DNA of 64,000 nt from Flavobacterium azizsancarii (GCF_027980145.1 NZ_JAMZNK010000027.1:1-64000); one strand, 5' to 3'; numbered from the stretch's first letter, positions 9,455 to 19,437 are shown. Numbers and translations are program-made. The notes: generated by a model from the letters alone, not told the origin.

Positions 9455-10747
9455 CTAAAAATTAATATCCCAAATTCCAGCTGTTTTTTCGAGTTCAACC
9501 AGTGCAGCAGCATAATTGTAGAGAGTTTCATAATAATTAAGTTGTGTTTCATTATAAGTTCGTTGGGCATTTAAAACTTCGAGTAAACTGGTTTCTCCAC
9601 GTTTGTAACTGTATATTTTTCCATCAAGGAGGCGTTGCGCATCGGCCAGTAAGCCGGTATTAAATTGTCGGACTTGTTTTTGTGTAGTGAGATAATTTAA
9701 CCATGCCTTTCGAACTTCTGTCTGAATCTGCAATTCAGTTTGTTGGTACAAAATCTCGGCTTGTTGTACCGTATATTCGGCTGCTTTTAATTCTCCTTTA
9801 TTCCGATTAGAAAATTTAAGAGGAATAGAAATACCGGCAGAAACTGCATTCGTAGATGGAGTAGGAGCTACAACATTAGTAACTACAGAAGTACTTTCAA
9901 CACCCATATTTACGCCGAGGTCCAGCATTCTGTTTGCTTTAGTTAGTTTTAAAACATCCTGCGATACGTTTTTGTTTTTAAGTGCTGCCAATAGATCAGT
10001 TCGATTGTTTTTGGCAGAAATAATAAGCTCGTTCAAATTAAATAAGCGATCAAAATTTGTTAAATCCCCAATGGGAGAATACAGCGTGTCTGCTTTTTGA
10101 TTCCCCGTCAAAGTAGCAAGTTCGAGTAAAGCAGTTTTCCAATCCGCTTCACTTTGGTACACATCATTAAGCATAGTATGGGCTTCGAGTTTACTTTGGC
10201 GCGCATCTATTTCGGCTATACTTCCCAACTTAAATCGAATACTATCTGCTACAGCAATGTTTTTAAGAATAGTATAGGAGTTTAATTGCACCTTGAATAT
10301 TTCTTTTTGTTTTAAGCTGGTTAAGTATTCTAAAGTAGCATCGGCACGCAGGTTACGAAAATAATCTTCCAGTAAAGCTTTGGTCAGTTCGTTGGTACTT
10401 TTTGCAACGTTTATTCGGGCTTTGCGTTTTCCGCCCAGTTCTAATGTCCAAGTTATTTCAGTGGAAAAGCCATAACCCATTTGCATTCTTCGCTGCCCGT
10501 TATCACTAGCGCCTATGGCCAGTTCAGGATCAGGGAATACTTTTGAGGCCTCGATATTCGCTTCGGCAATATTGACATTAAATTTTTCGGCAGCATATCC
10601 TAAATTGTTTTTATTTACTAAGGATAAGAACTCGGGATAATTCATTTTTACTCGTATAAATGTGGTGTCAATCTGAGCATTTGACACAGTCGAAATAGTG
10701 AGTAATACCGAAAGTATCACCCATTTGGTTTTTATATTTTTAATCAT
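9455..10747 (-). CDS. CzcC-like outer-membrane channel of a metal RND system
   Basis: TolC-fold outer-membrane factor for heavy-metal export. It carries a cleavable signal (LLTISTVSNAQ) rather than a lipobox. Family marks are FPDPELAIG near residue 70, TLELGGKRKARI typical of CzcC/CusC-type proteins of this phylum, and long coiled helices in two repeats ending in ETLYNYAAALVELEKTAG. The start codon overlaps the stop of the czcA-like gene by 4 nt (ATGA), so translation is coupled. Length (430 aa) is normal. The metal cannot be read from this subunit alone; the pump motif suggests divalent Co/Zn/Cd/Ni. Confidence 0.93.
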   Translation of the reverse strand: MIKNIKTKWVILSVLLTISTVSNAQIDTTFIRVKMNYPEFLSLVNKNNLGYAAEKFNVNIAEANIEASKVFPDPELAIGASDNGQRRMQMGYGFSTEITWTLELGGKRKARINVAKSTNELTKALLEDYFRNLRADATLEYLTSLKQKEIFKVQLNSYTILKNIAVADSIRFKLGSIAEIDARQSKLEAHTMLNDVYQSEADWKTALLELATLTGNQKADTLYSPIGDLTNFDRLFNLNELIISAKNNRTDLLAALKNKNVSQDVLKLTKANRMLDLGVNMGVESTSVVTNVVAPTPSTNAVSAGISIPLKFSNRNKGELKAAEYTVQQAEILYQQTELQIQTEVRKAWLNYLTTQKQVRQFNTGLLADAQRLLDGKIYSYKRGETSLLEVLNAQRTYNETQLNYYETLYNYAAALVELEKTAGIWDINF

Positions 10748-13700
10748 AATATATTATTTTTCTGATTGTCGATTTTATTTTCTAATACTTCGTTTTCCTG
10801 ACCAAATTTCTTCTCGATGAGGTAATAAAGAGCGGGTAAAACAAATAGTGTCAGGATTGTAGAGAATAATAATCCGTATACAATTACGGTTGCCAAAGGT
10901 CTTTGTACATCACTGCCGATGCCTGTTGCTAATGATGCAGGTAATAATCCTAATACGGCAACAGTTGCTGTCATCAATACGGGACGAAAGCGTTGTTTTG
11001 CTCCATTTGTTACGGCGATGAGTAAAGCCATTCCGTTTTTTCGAAGCTGATTGATGTGTGAAATCATAATAACCCCATTTTGGATTGCAACGCCAAACAA
11101 AGCAATAAAACCAACTGCCGATGATACATTAAGGGTCATACCTCGAATATTAAGTGCTAACATTCCGCCAAATAATGCCAAAGGAACAATACTCATTAGC
11201 AATCCTGCCTGACGAAATTTCCCAAAAGCCCCATACAATAACACAAACATTAAGGCAAGTGCCAGCGGTACAATAACTGCCAGATGACTGTAAGCCCGTT
11301 CCTGATTTTCAAATTGTCCGCCCCATTTTATTTTATAGTGTTCGTGATCATATTTTACATTCTTTTCGATTTTATCTTGTGCTTCGCTGAGGAAAGAACT
11401 TAAATCGGCACCTCTTAAGTTCACCCGAACCGTAAGATGACGTTTGTTCATTTCTCTGGCAATAGTACTTTCTCCTGTATTGAGTTTGATATCGCATACC
11501 TGAGATAACGGAATTTTAATACCCTCGGAATTCGTCAACATCAGGTTTCCAATTTTTTCAGGAGTGTTCCGGCTTTCTTCATTGTAGCGTGTGATGATAT
11601 CGTAGACTTTATTGCCTACAAAAATCTGAGAAACCGCTTTTCCGCCCATTGCTACTTCTATTAATTCTGATACATCGTCTACATTCAATCCGTATTGTGC
11701 GATTTTCTGGCGATCGGCAATAACTTGTATTTGCGGTAAAGGAGGTTCCTGATCGATAGCAAGGTCAACGGCCCCTTTTACACTTTCCAGCGTTTTGATG
11801 ACATCTTCGGCAATTCGACGGGTTTCTTTATAATCTTCCCCGTATATTTTTACCACCAATTCGCTGTGTGCTCCGGAGATTTTATCCATTACACCATCAA
11901 TCATAGGTTGCGAGAAACCAACATTGTATCCTGGCATAGCCGCATATTCAGCAGCAAGCTCTTTGATTAAATCTGCTTTGGTTTTACCTGATTTCCATTC
12001 CCTATAAGGTTTTAATCCAATACTGCATTCGAAATGAGAAGGTGTCCAGGCATCAGTTCCATCATCATTGCGTCCTGATTGTACCATCATATAAGTCACT
12101 TCTTCATGTTTTAAAGTCCTATGACGAAGTGTATCACTCATTTCTTTTGATTTCTCTAAAGTTATCCCCGGTGGCAACGAAACCTGTAACCAGACGGAAC
12201 CTTCATCGAGTGGCGGTAAAAAATCTTTTCCTACCATTACGGTAAGAATAAAGGCAAGAGTCAGTACTGCAATCAAAGGAGCAAAAACTTTTTTTGGAGC
12301 CTGCATTATTTTTAAAATTCCGTTGTGATAAGAAACGGTAAGTTTATCCAGCCATTTATTATGATACATTTTTTGTGGCTTACGATAGATAAAATAAGCC
12401 AGTCCCGGAATTAGTAGTAATGCAGCCAATAAAGCACCAAAAAGGGCGTAGCCAACGGTAAATGCCATGGGTGTAAATAACTTTTTCTCTACCCGCTCAA
12501 AAGCAAACAATGGCAGGTAAGCTGTTATGATAATCAAGGTGGCAAAAAAGATAGGCCGCGCAACGCTTTTTACACTAAAGGCTACGCTTTTTTCGGTGAG
12601 TTCTTCCTTTTCATTGTCTTCCCGTTTTTTCAGGATGGTTTCCATCATTACAATAGCTCCATCTACAATAATTCCAAAGTCAATAGCTCCAAGTGAAAGC
12701 AAGTTGGCGGGAATATTGGTAAGTTTCATAAGGATAAAAGCAATTAAAAGCGAAATAGGGATTGTAATTGCAACTAATAATGCACCTCTCCAGCTGCCTA
12801 GAAAAATAATTAATACGATGATTACCAAAGCCATTCCTTCTAATAAAGTATGAGAAACGGTGGTAAGTGTAGTATCTACTAAATCAGTTCTGTCTAAAAA
12901 GGCATGAATCTGAACCCCTTCAGGAAGATAATTTTTGTTTAAATCATCAACAGCTTCGTTTACACCTTTCAGCACTACTGATGGATTTTGGTTTTTTAGC
13001 AAAAGCACAATCCCTTCGATATTATCCGAATAATCTGCACCACGTTTGTCTGTATATCCCAAGGCGCCTTTACGCTCCAGATTGCCGTATTTTAATTTCC
13101 CCAGATCATTTAAATAAACAGGAACACCATTTACTGATTTTACTACAATACGACCGATATCGTCCAGATTTTTTACTAAACCAATTCCGCGTACTACATA
13201 CGACTGATCACCACGATCGATGACACTTCCGCCAACATTGGCATTGTTTTTTTCGATAGTTTCCGTTATTTCACTTAGCGATAAACCGTATTGTTCTATT
13301 TTTCGAGGATCCAATTCAATTTGATATTGAGTTGTGATCCCTCCAAAATTAGTAACATCGGCAATGCCTGAAACCTGTTTTATTCTTGGAATAATAGTAT
13401 ATTCTTGTAACTCGCTTAATTCACGTAAGTCATGGCTTTTACTTTCAATGATGTAACGATATATTTCTCCTGTAGGAGAGGTAAGCGGGTCTAAACCAGG
13501 CTTTGCTCCATAAGGTAATTCGACATCGTTCAAACGTTCCTGAATTCTGGTTCGGGCGAAGTAATCCTCGATTCCATCATCAAAAACGATAGTTACCATA
13601 GATAGGCCAAAAGTGCTTTTGCTTCGCATCACATGCATGCCCGGTAAACCATTTATAGCGCGTTCTATTGGAATCGTGATTTGTTGTTCTATCTCTTCCG

Positions 13701-13872
13701 CAGCTAAACCCGGGACCTGTGTGACTACTTGCGAGGTTACATCGCCAATATCCGGGTAAGCTTCTACAGAGAGCTTTGTCCAGGAATAGTAGCCAAATAG
13801 GGATAGAAGTAAAAACAAAGCCAGAATGAGCCAGCGTTTTGCTATTGTTGTTTCAAATATATTTTTTTTCAT
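10744..13872 (-). CDS. CzcA-type heavy-metal efflux RND pump
   Basis: Inner-membrane metal/proton antiporter of the HME-RND subclass, full length at 1042 aa with two TM blocks and two periplasmic porter domains. The TM4 signature DFGIIVDGAIVMMETI matches the DFG-x3-DG-x5-E pattern linked to Co2+, Zn2+, Cd2+ or Ni2+ pumps, not the CusA copper/silver type. Other family marks are IPIERAINGLPGM, SPTGEIYRYIIES, and GAIDFG ahead of TM4. It is flanked by its adaptor upstream and channel downstream in the same orientation. The sensor kinase and regulator at 16.1-18.2 kb are the likely controllers. Metal preference is inference from the motif. Confidence 0.95.
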   Translation of the reverse strand: MKKNIFETTIAKRWLILALFLLLSLFGYYSWTKLSVEAYPDIGDVTSQVVTQVPGLAAEEIEQQITIPIERAINGLPGMHVMRSKSTFGLSMVTIVFDDGIEDYFARTRIQERLNDVELPYGAKPGLDPLTSPTGEIYRYIIESKSHDLRELSELQEYTIIPRIKQVSGIADVTNFGGITTQYQIELDPRKIEQYGLSLSEITETIEKNNANVGGSVIDRGDQSYVVRGIGLVKNLDDIGRIVVKSVNGVPVYLNDLGKLKYGNLERKGALGYTDKRGADYSDNIEGIVLLLKNQNPSVVLKGVNEAVDDLNKNYLPEGVQIHAFLDRTDLVDTTLTTVSHTLLEGMALVIIVLIIFLGSWRGALLVAITIPISLLIAFILMKLTNIPANLLSLGAIDFGIIVDGAIVMMETILKKREDNEKEELTEKSVAFSVKSVARPIFFATLIIITAYLPLFAFERVEKKLFTPMAFTVGYALFGALLAALLLIPGLAYFIYRKPQKMYHNKWLDKLTVSYHNGILKIMQAPKKVFAPLIAVLTLAFILTVMVGKDFLPPLDEGSVWLQVSLPPGITLEKSKEMSDTLRHRTLKHEEVTYMMVQSGRNDDGTDAWTPSHFECSIGLKPYREWKSGKTKADLIKELAAEYAAMPGYNVGFSQPMIDGVMDKISGAHSELVVKIYGEDYKETRRIAEDVIKTLESVKGAVDLAIDQEPPLPQIQVIADRQKIAQYGLNVDDVSELIEVAMGGKAVSQIFVGNKVYDIITRYNEESRNTPEKIGNLMLTNSEGIKIPLSQVCDIKLNTGESTIAREMNKRHLTVRVNLRGADLSSFLSEAQDKIEKNVKYDHEHYKIKWGGQFENQERAYSHLAVIVPLALALMFVLLYGAFGKFRQAGLLMSIVPLALFGGMLALNIRGMTLNVSSAVGFIALFGVAIQNGVIMISHINQLRKNGMALLIAVTNGAKQRFRPVLMTATVAVLGLLPASLATGIGSDVQRPLATVIVYGLLFSTILTLFVLPALYYLIEKKFGQENEVLENKIDNQKNNIL

Positions 13873-13879
13873 ACGAGTG

Positions 13880-13980
13880 TTTGTTAAGTTGCTAAGGTTC
13901 TAAGTTGTTGATTTGCTGAGTTGCTAAGTTTTTGAGACTGTGACTGAGCACTGAACACTGAGCACTGCGACTGAATACTT
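13880..13980. repeat. Imperfect short tandem repeats between adaptor and pump genes
   Basis: The 114-nt gap inside the metal efflux operon is made of degenerate short repeats: GTTGCTAAG/GTTGCTGAG-type words followed by GACTGAGCACTGA/ACACTGAGCACTG words. Such heptamer-like satellites are common between flavobacterial genes. No ORF is supported. The repeat separates adaptor and pump, which are otherwise tightly packed in such operons. Confidence 0.65.
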
Positions 13981-13986
13981 TTTAGT

Positions 13987-15159
13987 CTATTTCGCTTCCA
14001 GCAGATAAAAAGCACCTTCGCTTATGATGGTTTCATTTGGTTGTAATCCGGATAAGATTGCTATTTTTCCTTTGTCAGAAATTCCTGTTTCGACATAACG
14101 TCTCATATATTTTCCTTTTGCAATCTGAACAAAAACAAAGCTTTTGTCATTAAACTGTAATACAGCTTTAGCAGGAACAAAGAGCGTATTCACGGGTGTG
14201 TCGATAAATTTTACGGTTACATACATTCCCGGTTTCAGGGTGTGATCATTATTAATACATTCGATTAAAACCTGTACGCTTCGGGTAGCTTCGTCCACAA
14301 TTTCTTCTACATGGTATACCTTTCCTGTAATTTTTTTATTAGGGTAAGAAGCGACCTGAATTTCTGCACCATCTAATTCGTGAATAAAACGGATGTCTTT
14401 TTCTTTAACCTGACCCACAACCCAAACTTTTTTTAAATTGGCGACTTTAGCTTTCGGGGCATCATCATCTTTTATGTATTGTCCCATTACGACTTCATTT
14501 GTTATAATTTCTCCGGCAATAGGAGAGGTGATTACAAGTGATTGACCAAAAACAAGTTTATCGATATTGACTCCAAATATTTTTAAGCTTGCTATCGCAT
14601 TTTGATATTCTTTTTCACTCACCTCAAAATTTGTTTCTGCTTCTTCAAGATCTTTTTGAGAACCAACACCATTGGTCTTTAAATCCTGTTGGCGTTTTAA
14701 TGAAAGTTTAGCAATTTGATAAGCAGATTTTGACTGAAAAAAGTTTTTTTGAGCATCAATAAAATCGGGGGAAACCATCTCAAAAAGAGGCGTTCCGGGT
14801 TGTGTTTTTATTCCCAGTTTTAAATAAATTTTTGTAACCCTGCCGGAAAATGGAGGCGCGATTTCGGCATAAGAATTTGGAATTGCTTTTACTGTTCCGG
14901 CTGTTATTAATTCTAATTGAAAGGGTTCGTTTTTAACAGTTTCTAGTTTTATTTTAGGAGCAATTATCGAGGTTACAGGAATAGTAATGGTATCTTTTTG
15001 TAAAGAAAAATTTTCAGTTCCTTTTGTTTCCGTTTTGTTGCCACAAGCTGTAAAAGCGGTTGCAGTAATTAAGATTAATAAAATTTTTTGGTATCCAAAT
15101 TTTAGATTTTGGATTTTTGTTCTCTGTATTCTACAGCTGGTTTTTCTTTTATTTGTCAT
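13987..15159 (-). CDS. CzcB-like periplasmic adaptor of the metal RND pump, lipoprotein
   Basis: Membrane fusion protein with barrel-sandwich halves (YAEIAPPFSGRVTKIYLKLG and ITSPIAGEIITNEVVMGQYI), an alpha hairpin, and a beta-barrel domain (VANLKKVWVVGQVKEKDI). A lipobox (TAFTACG) is preceded by an unusually long basic extension (MTNKRKTSCRIQRTKIQNLK). The DNA for that extension contains a palindrome around 15088-15118 (CCAAATTTTAGATTTTGG-like), so a repeat may have inserted into the signal-peptide coding region, or the true start lies further in. The gene leads the efflux operon. No metal-binding His-rich N-terminal domain is present. Confidence 0.92.
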   Translation of the reverse strand: MTNKRKTSCRIQRTKIQNLKFGYQKILLILITATAFTACGNKTETKGTENFSLQKDTITIPVTSIIAPKIKLETVKNEPFQLELITAGTVKAIPNSYAEIAPPFSGRVTKIYLKLGIKTQPGTPLFEMVSPDFIDAQKNFFQSKSAYQIAKLSLKRQQDLKTNGVGSQKDLEEAETNFEVSEKEYQNAIASLKIFGVNIDKLVFGQSLVITSPIAGEIITNEVVMGQYIKDDDAPKAKVANLKKVWVVGQVKEKDIRFIHELDGAEIQVASYPNKKITGKVYHVEEIVDEATRSVQVLIECINNDHTLKPGMYVTVKFIDTPVNTLFVPAKAVLQFNDKSFVFVQIAKGKYMRRYVETGISDKGKIAILSGLQPNETIISEGAFYLLEAK

Positions 15160-16134
15160 AATAGTATTGATTTAAATAATATGTTCTGCGATTGTTGTTA
15201 TTAGGCAATAACAAGACTATATCTTATAAAATGCTGAGGTACAAGTCTCATTAAGGATTGAATTTTGTGGTTTTTTCTGCTAATATTTAATCAGCATTTC
15301 GTTTGTGGAGGAATTTAAAAAAAGGATTTCGACATGATTTTTTTTGGTTTTAATTCGCTGCTGCGAAAAAGTCAATGACATGTCTGCAGAAGTGAAATTT
15401 ATATTTTTTGTTTACCGGGAAGAGGAGGGATATCCATTTTTTTAATTTTTTGTTTCGTAAAATATTTTCCGTTTATGATGGTGCAAAAATAGAACAAGCC
15501 CCGAAGAGGAGCCATTAGAGATGTTTTAGAAAAAAATTAGAATTTTATTAGAGACCGATATAATCCATTCAGAAATTTCCGATACGTTTAAAGTAAATTG
15601 GAATAATAGTAATGTTTATGTTTTTAAGTTATTGATTCCAAAGTCCCGGCGGGACAATATGTTTATAGCATTTTTTTGCCCATTTAAAGTGTTAGGGAAT
15701 ATATATATATATATATGATAATGTGCGGAATTTGTGGTAAAAAAAATGGCAACAATTCTTTTGATCAATGGAGAAAAAAATATCTAACAGGTTTTAGAAA
15801 CCTGTTAGCATAGCGTAATAAATATTACAGAATAAATTCGTGAAAATTCGAGGAATTTGTGGCTAAAAAAATGAAAACAATTCTTTTGACCAATGGAGAA
15901 AAAAATACCTAACAGGTTTTAGAAACCAGTTAGGATATTGTAATAATATAACAGAATAAATTAGTGAAAATTCGAGGAATTCGTGGCTAAAAAAATGAGA
16001 AATAATTCTTTTGATTAATGCAGAAAAAATACCTAACAGGTTTCTAAAACCTGTTAGGATAGCGTAATAAATACCACAGAATAATTAGTGAAAATTCGAG
16101 GAATTCGTGGCTAAAAAAACAAAAAAAAAGAGTT
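15160..16134. other. Long intergenic region with tandem repeats, no gene
   Basis: 975 nt between the metal efflux operon and its probable two-component system hold no supported ORF. The part next to the adaptor gene (15160-15500) should contain the efflux promoter. A TA dinucleotide tract lies at about 15700-15717, followed by the 125-bp triplicated repeat annotated separately. Confidence 0.6.
15751..16125. repeat. Three tandem copies of a 125-bp repeat carrying a hairpin
   Basis: Copies begin at 15751, 15876 and 16001, exactly 125 nt apart, each starting AACAATTCTTTTGA or a close variant and ending with GGAATTCGTGGCTAAAAAAA-like sequence; a partial unit precedes the first. Each has a near-perfect palindrome with arms CTAACAGGTTT/AAACCTGTTAG and a 3-nt loop. 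The loop is TAG in copies 1 and 2 but CTA in copy 3, as if that palindrome had been inverted; copy 2 has one arm mismatch. The array lies downstream of the sensor kinase and could end its transcript. Confidence 0.88.
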
Positions 16135-17520
16135 TTATACGATGGTATTATTGATACCATGATAAAGTTCAACCGTAAATATGGTTCCTAATTTTTTATC
16201 TGATGCAACAGAAATGTTTCCATGATGCAGAAAGATGATTTTTTGGGTCAGTGATAATCCAATGCCATTTCCGTCAGCATAGATTCTATTTAATCCTCTG
16301 TAGAATGGCCTGAAAATATGTTTTAAATCCTCTTCCAGTATACCAATACCATTATCGATAAATTGCAAAATAATTTTCTCTTTTTTTAATGATACTATAA
16401 CTTTACTCTGTTTGTTTTCTGAGAATTTACAGCCATTTTCAAACAAGTTGACAAAAGCGACTTTTAGCAGATATTCATTCCCATTAATTGTAATTTGATC
16501 ATCGTCTTCAAAATCCTCTTCAAAATGTATTGTGATGGTATAATTTGCATTTGACTTTTGAACTTGTTGTCTGGCATCTAACAAAATTTCGTCGACACGA
16601 ACTTGTTTGAATGCAATCTCCGAAGGATCATAATTAGCTTTGGCAAAATCAAGTAAACCATTCGACAATTTTGCGAGTTTTTTAGCATCTTGCAAAGTGT
16701 TAAGAATAGCAACTTTATATTCTTCATTATTGCGTTCCTTGTTAGTCGATAGTTCCAGTTCTGTAATAATTGCAGAAAGCGGCGTGCGCAATTCGTGAGA
16801 AATATTAGAAACAAATTGTTTTTGCGAATCAAAAGAGTTTTCTAATCGATTCAGCATTTTATTAAAAGTAGTTGCCAGTTCAGAAATCTCGTCTTTGCTT
16901 TCGTTGGTATACAATCGTAAATCAAGATTTGTAGCCGAAATAGTTTTTGCTTTATCCGTCATTCTCACAATAGGTTCAAATGTTTTTTTAGAAAAAAACC
17001 AACCTGCAATATAGAGAAATAAAATAGAGATAATAAAAACAATAATACAGGTTTTGAGCAAGTTATGTAGTTTTATGTATCCAAAACCATCGTAAGCTGC
17101 TGCTGTTACCACATATTCTTTGCCCTGAAATTTATATTTCATGCCTATAACCTGCCAATCATCCTGATAAAATTTGATTTCATTTTTCTGCTCGATTTCA
17201 TCAATCATTGATTTTGTTTCCTTTACAACGTCAATATCAACAGCATCGTGGTATAATAACTGAAAAGAACTGGTATAAATTGCGACTTCAACTTCATTTA
17301 AGGTAGCGCGATTGTTTCTGTATATGTTTTGTAAAGTTTTGCTGTCTACTTTGGCATTAAAAAACAGATTCGCTTTAGTAATGGCTTCTTTTTTGAGTAA
17401 GGTGTAGAACTCTTTTTCTCTGTTTTTGTTAGCAGAAATCAGGATAATAGCAGCAAATATTAGTAAAATAGTAGCTGTTGTAAGTGTAAACAATATGGTT
17501 AATCGTGTTCTTATTTTCAT
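16135..17520 (-). CDS. Sensor histidine kinase, CusS-like
   Basis: Membrane sensor that phosphorylates the response regulator encoded just upstream. TM1 is at residues 8-30, a periplasmic domain at about 31-152, and TM2 at 156-178. A HAMP linker (FEPIVRMTDKAKTISATNLD) follows, then the HisKA domain with phospho-acceptor His242 (SNISHELRTPLSA) and the ATPase with N-box NLFENGCKF, G1 DNGIGI and G2 GNGIGLSL. Its start overlaps the regulator stop by 4 nt. Position upstream of, and collinear with, the metal efflux operon suggests metal sensing, but the periplasmic domain shows no obvious His/Met/Cys cluster. C-terminus and length (461 aa) are normal. Confidence 0.94.
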   Translation of the reverse strand: MKIRTRLTILFTLTTATILLIFAAIILISANKNREKEFYTLLKKEAITKANLFFNAKVDSKTLQNIYRNNRATLNEVEVAIYTSSFQLLYHDAVDIDVVKETKSMIDEIEQKNEIKFYQDDWQVIGMKYKFQGKEYVVTAAAYDGFGYIKLHNLLKTCIIVFIISILFLYIAGWFFSKKTFEPIVRMTDKAKTISATNLDLRLYTNESKDEISELATTFNKMLNRLENSFDSQKQFVSNISHELRTPLSAIITELELSTNKERNNEEYKVAILNTLQDAKKLAKLSNGLLDFAKANYDPSEIAFKQVRVDEILLDARQQVQKSNANYTITIHFEEDFEDDDQITINGNEYLLKVAFVNLFENGCKFSENKQSKVIVSLKKEKIILQFIDNGIGILEEDLKHIFRPFYRGLNRIYADGNGIGLSLTQKIIFLHHGNISVASDKKLGTIFTVELYHGINNTIV

Positions 17521-18197
17521 TCCGCTTTCAAAATAAATCCCATTCCAGATCGGGTATGAATAAGTTTTTTGTCAAAATCTTTGTCGACTTTTTTTCTTAG
17601 GTAATTAATATATACGTCGATAAAATTTGTACCAGTATCAAAATGAGTGTCCCATACTTTTTCTGCAATTTCGGTTCGTGATAAAACACGATCAGAGTTT
17701 TGAAGCATATACTCTAAAAGTTTAAATTCTTTAGGAGTAAGATTTATTTCAGTATCGTTTCTCTTTACATTTTTGGTTTGCATATTCATTTCAAGATCGT
17801 CATATTTTAAAATGAATCCGGTATTGTTTACAGCACCATTCGTTCGTTTCAATAAAGCCCTGATGCGAACCAAAAGTTCACGCATTTCAAAAGGTTTGGT
17901 AAGATAATCATCTGCACCGGCATCAAAACCTTCTACTTTATCATCTGTAGTGCCTAGCGCAGTCAACATTATAATGGGTAAGTCCGGTTTTACCTGGCGT
18001 ATTTCCCTGCACAAATCAAGACCATCAAGCTTTGGTAAAATAATATCAGTAATAACCAGATCATACGGATTATTAAGAATCAATTTTTTTCCGGAGACTC
18101 CGTCATAGGCCATCGTTGGAATAAAACCGTGCTCATTTAGTCCCCGTTGTATTAATTCAGCTACCCTTTGGTCGTCTTCTATTATTAAAATTTTCAT
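17517..18197 (-). CDS. OmpR/CusR-type response regulator
   Basis: Two-domain DNA-binding response regulator of 226 aa. The receiver domain (1-115) has acidic residues in IIEDDQ, the phosphorylated Asp in DLVITDIILPKLDG (about residue 51), and the Lys of YLTKPFEMREL. The winged-helix output domain spans about 130-225 (LTPKEFKLLEYMLQN, IDVYINYLRKKVD, HTRSGMGFIL). It is translationally coupled to the sensor kinase. Its likely targets are its own promoter and the czc-like operon; I found no clear operator repeats. A TAnnTTTG-like element (TAACTTTG on the minus strand, 18203-18210) lies only 6 nt before the start, so its role is uncertain. Confidence 0.95.
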   Translation of the reverse strand: MKILIIEDDQRVAELIQRGLNEHGFIPTMAYDGVSGKKLILNNPYDLVITDIILPKLDGLDLCREIRQVKPDLPIIMLTALGTTDDKVEGFDAGADDYLTKPFEMRELLVRIRALLKRTNGAVNNTGFILKYDDLEMNMQTKNVKRNDTEINLTPKEFKLLEYMLQNSDRVLSRTEIAEKVWDTHFDTGTNFIDVYINYLRKKVDKDFDKKLIHTRSGMGFILKAE

Positions 18198-18528
18198 CGA
18201 TACAAAGTTATAATATTGAAAGTAGATTAGGGGAAAATTAATAAATAATAATATTTACCATCATAAAACATTATAAAATCAAATTTAATGGAATGCGTTG
18301 ATTTTTATAATTTGACAACATTAAGACCTGTTTTTAAGATTTTTCAACTCAAATGAAGATTATAAAACACTATTCTCTTTTTTCAGACTTAGAAAGGATG
18401 TTCGGTATTATTTTCGGTAGCTTAAAACTACGGTTGAGCATTAAAAAATGATCTTACAGTACTTTTTATAAGAGACCGAAATTATTAATTAATCAATTTT
18501 ACGAGAATAATTGCTTAATTGATACTTT
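18198..18528. other. Divergent intergenic region
   Basis: 331 nt between the response regulator (-) and the universal stress protein (+) should hold promoters for both. It is AT-rich, and I see no strong repeat or small ORF in it. Confidence 0.4.
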
Positions 18529-19362
18529 ATGACTTTAACTCCTACCATTATAGCAGCAACTAATTTTTCTGCTATTGCAAATAATGCGGTGAATTATGCT
18601 GCCGGACTTGCAAAAAGCGCAAATGCTAAACTTATACTTTTCAATTCCTTTTCGTTAAGTGTTCACAGTGCCAATTCGCAAATTACAGCCCACGGTCTGC
18701 AAAAGCAGCTGGATCAGGCTACAGAGAAGCTCAATGCTTTAGGAAAAGATCTTTCTGCACTTTTTAATATCGAAGTAAGCTGTGTTTGCAGTTATTCTTT
18801 TTTAGAAGATGAGCTTGCTGTTTTAATTGATACTACCAAAGCTGAACTTATTGTTATGGGTATGGCAGAACGCTCTTTTGAACAGGAGTTGCTGGGTAAT
18901 TCAACTACGTCTGTGATAAAGAATTTGCATACACCGGTATTGGCTGTTCCTTTGAATGCCCGTTTTCAAAATATCAAAAAAATACTATATGCCTGCGACA
19001 CTTTAAGCTTTTCTTCTATTAAAAGATTTAGCTGGTTAAGAGACATGGTTGGGAACATTGGAGCGGAGGTAGAATTTTTTAGTGTAAATGAAAAAATAGA
19101 CGATCTAAAGCAGGAACAAGAGCGTTTATTATTGAATTCTACACTCGAAGAAGAGTTTCAAGAGGTCAAATACCTGTATAAGACGGTAAAATCGAATTCA
19201 GTCATTAATGAGATAAAGAAAGAAATTAACAATTATGATGCGGATATCTTAGTAATGGTGCCACAAAAATATGGTTTTTGGGATTCTTTGGTGCATAAAA
19301 GTAAAACTAGAATTATGGCTGCAGGTTTAAGCGTTCCATTGTTGTCTTTTCCAAATTTCTGA
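18529..19362 (+). CDS. Tandem-domain universal stress protein
   Basis: Cytoplasmic UspA-superfamily protein with two alpha/beta domains in one 277-aa chain, a layout common in Bacteroidota. The first domain (about 1-143) starts IIAATNFSAIANNAVNYAAGLA and contains AELIVMGMAERSFEQELLGNSTTSVIKNLHTPVLAVP, which resembles the ATP-binding G-x2-G-x9-G-S/T loop. The second domain (about 150-277) has ADILVMVPQKYGFWDSLVHKSKTR in the same place but lacks the glycine loop, so only the N-terminal domain may bind nucleotide. The gene stands 75 nt before fabH. A stress-survival role is inferred from the family. Confidence 0.9.
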   Translation: MTLTPTIIAATNFSAIANNAVNYAAGLAKSANAKLILFNSFSLSVHSANSQITAHGLQKQLDQATEKLNALGKDLSALFNIEVSCVCSYSFLEDELAVLIDTTKAELIVMGMAERSFEQELLGNSTTSVIKNLHTPVLAVPLNARFQNIKKILYACDTLSFSSIKRFSWLRDMVGNIGAEVEFFSVNEKIDDLKQEQERLLLNSTLEEEFQEVKYLYKTVKSNSVINEIKKEINNYDADILVMVPQKYGFWDSLVHKSKTRIMAAGLSVPLLSFPNF

Positions 19363-19437
19363 CGTTATTTTGCAGTATCTTTTTTATTATATAAAAAACA
19401 GCAAAAAAAGAAAATCAAAATAACAAAAACAAAAACA

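Noticed and set aside
15700-15717. TA dinucleotide tract
   Set aside because: A simple low-complexity tract in AT-rich DNA; no function can be assigned.
15751-16125. Tandem repeats as a CRISPR array
   Set aside because: The whole 125-nt unit repeats with no unique spacers, and no cas genes are present.
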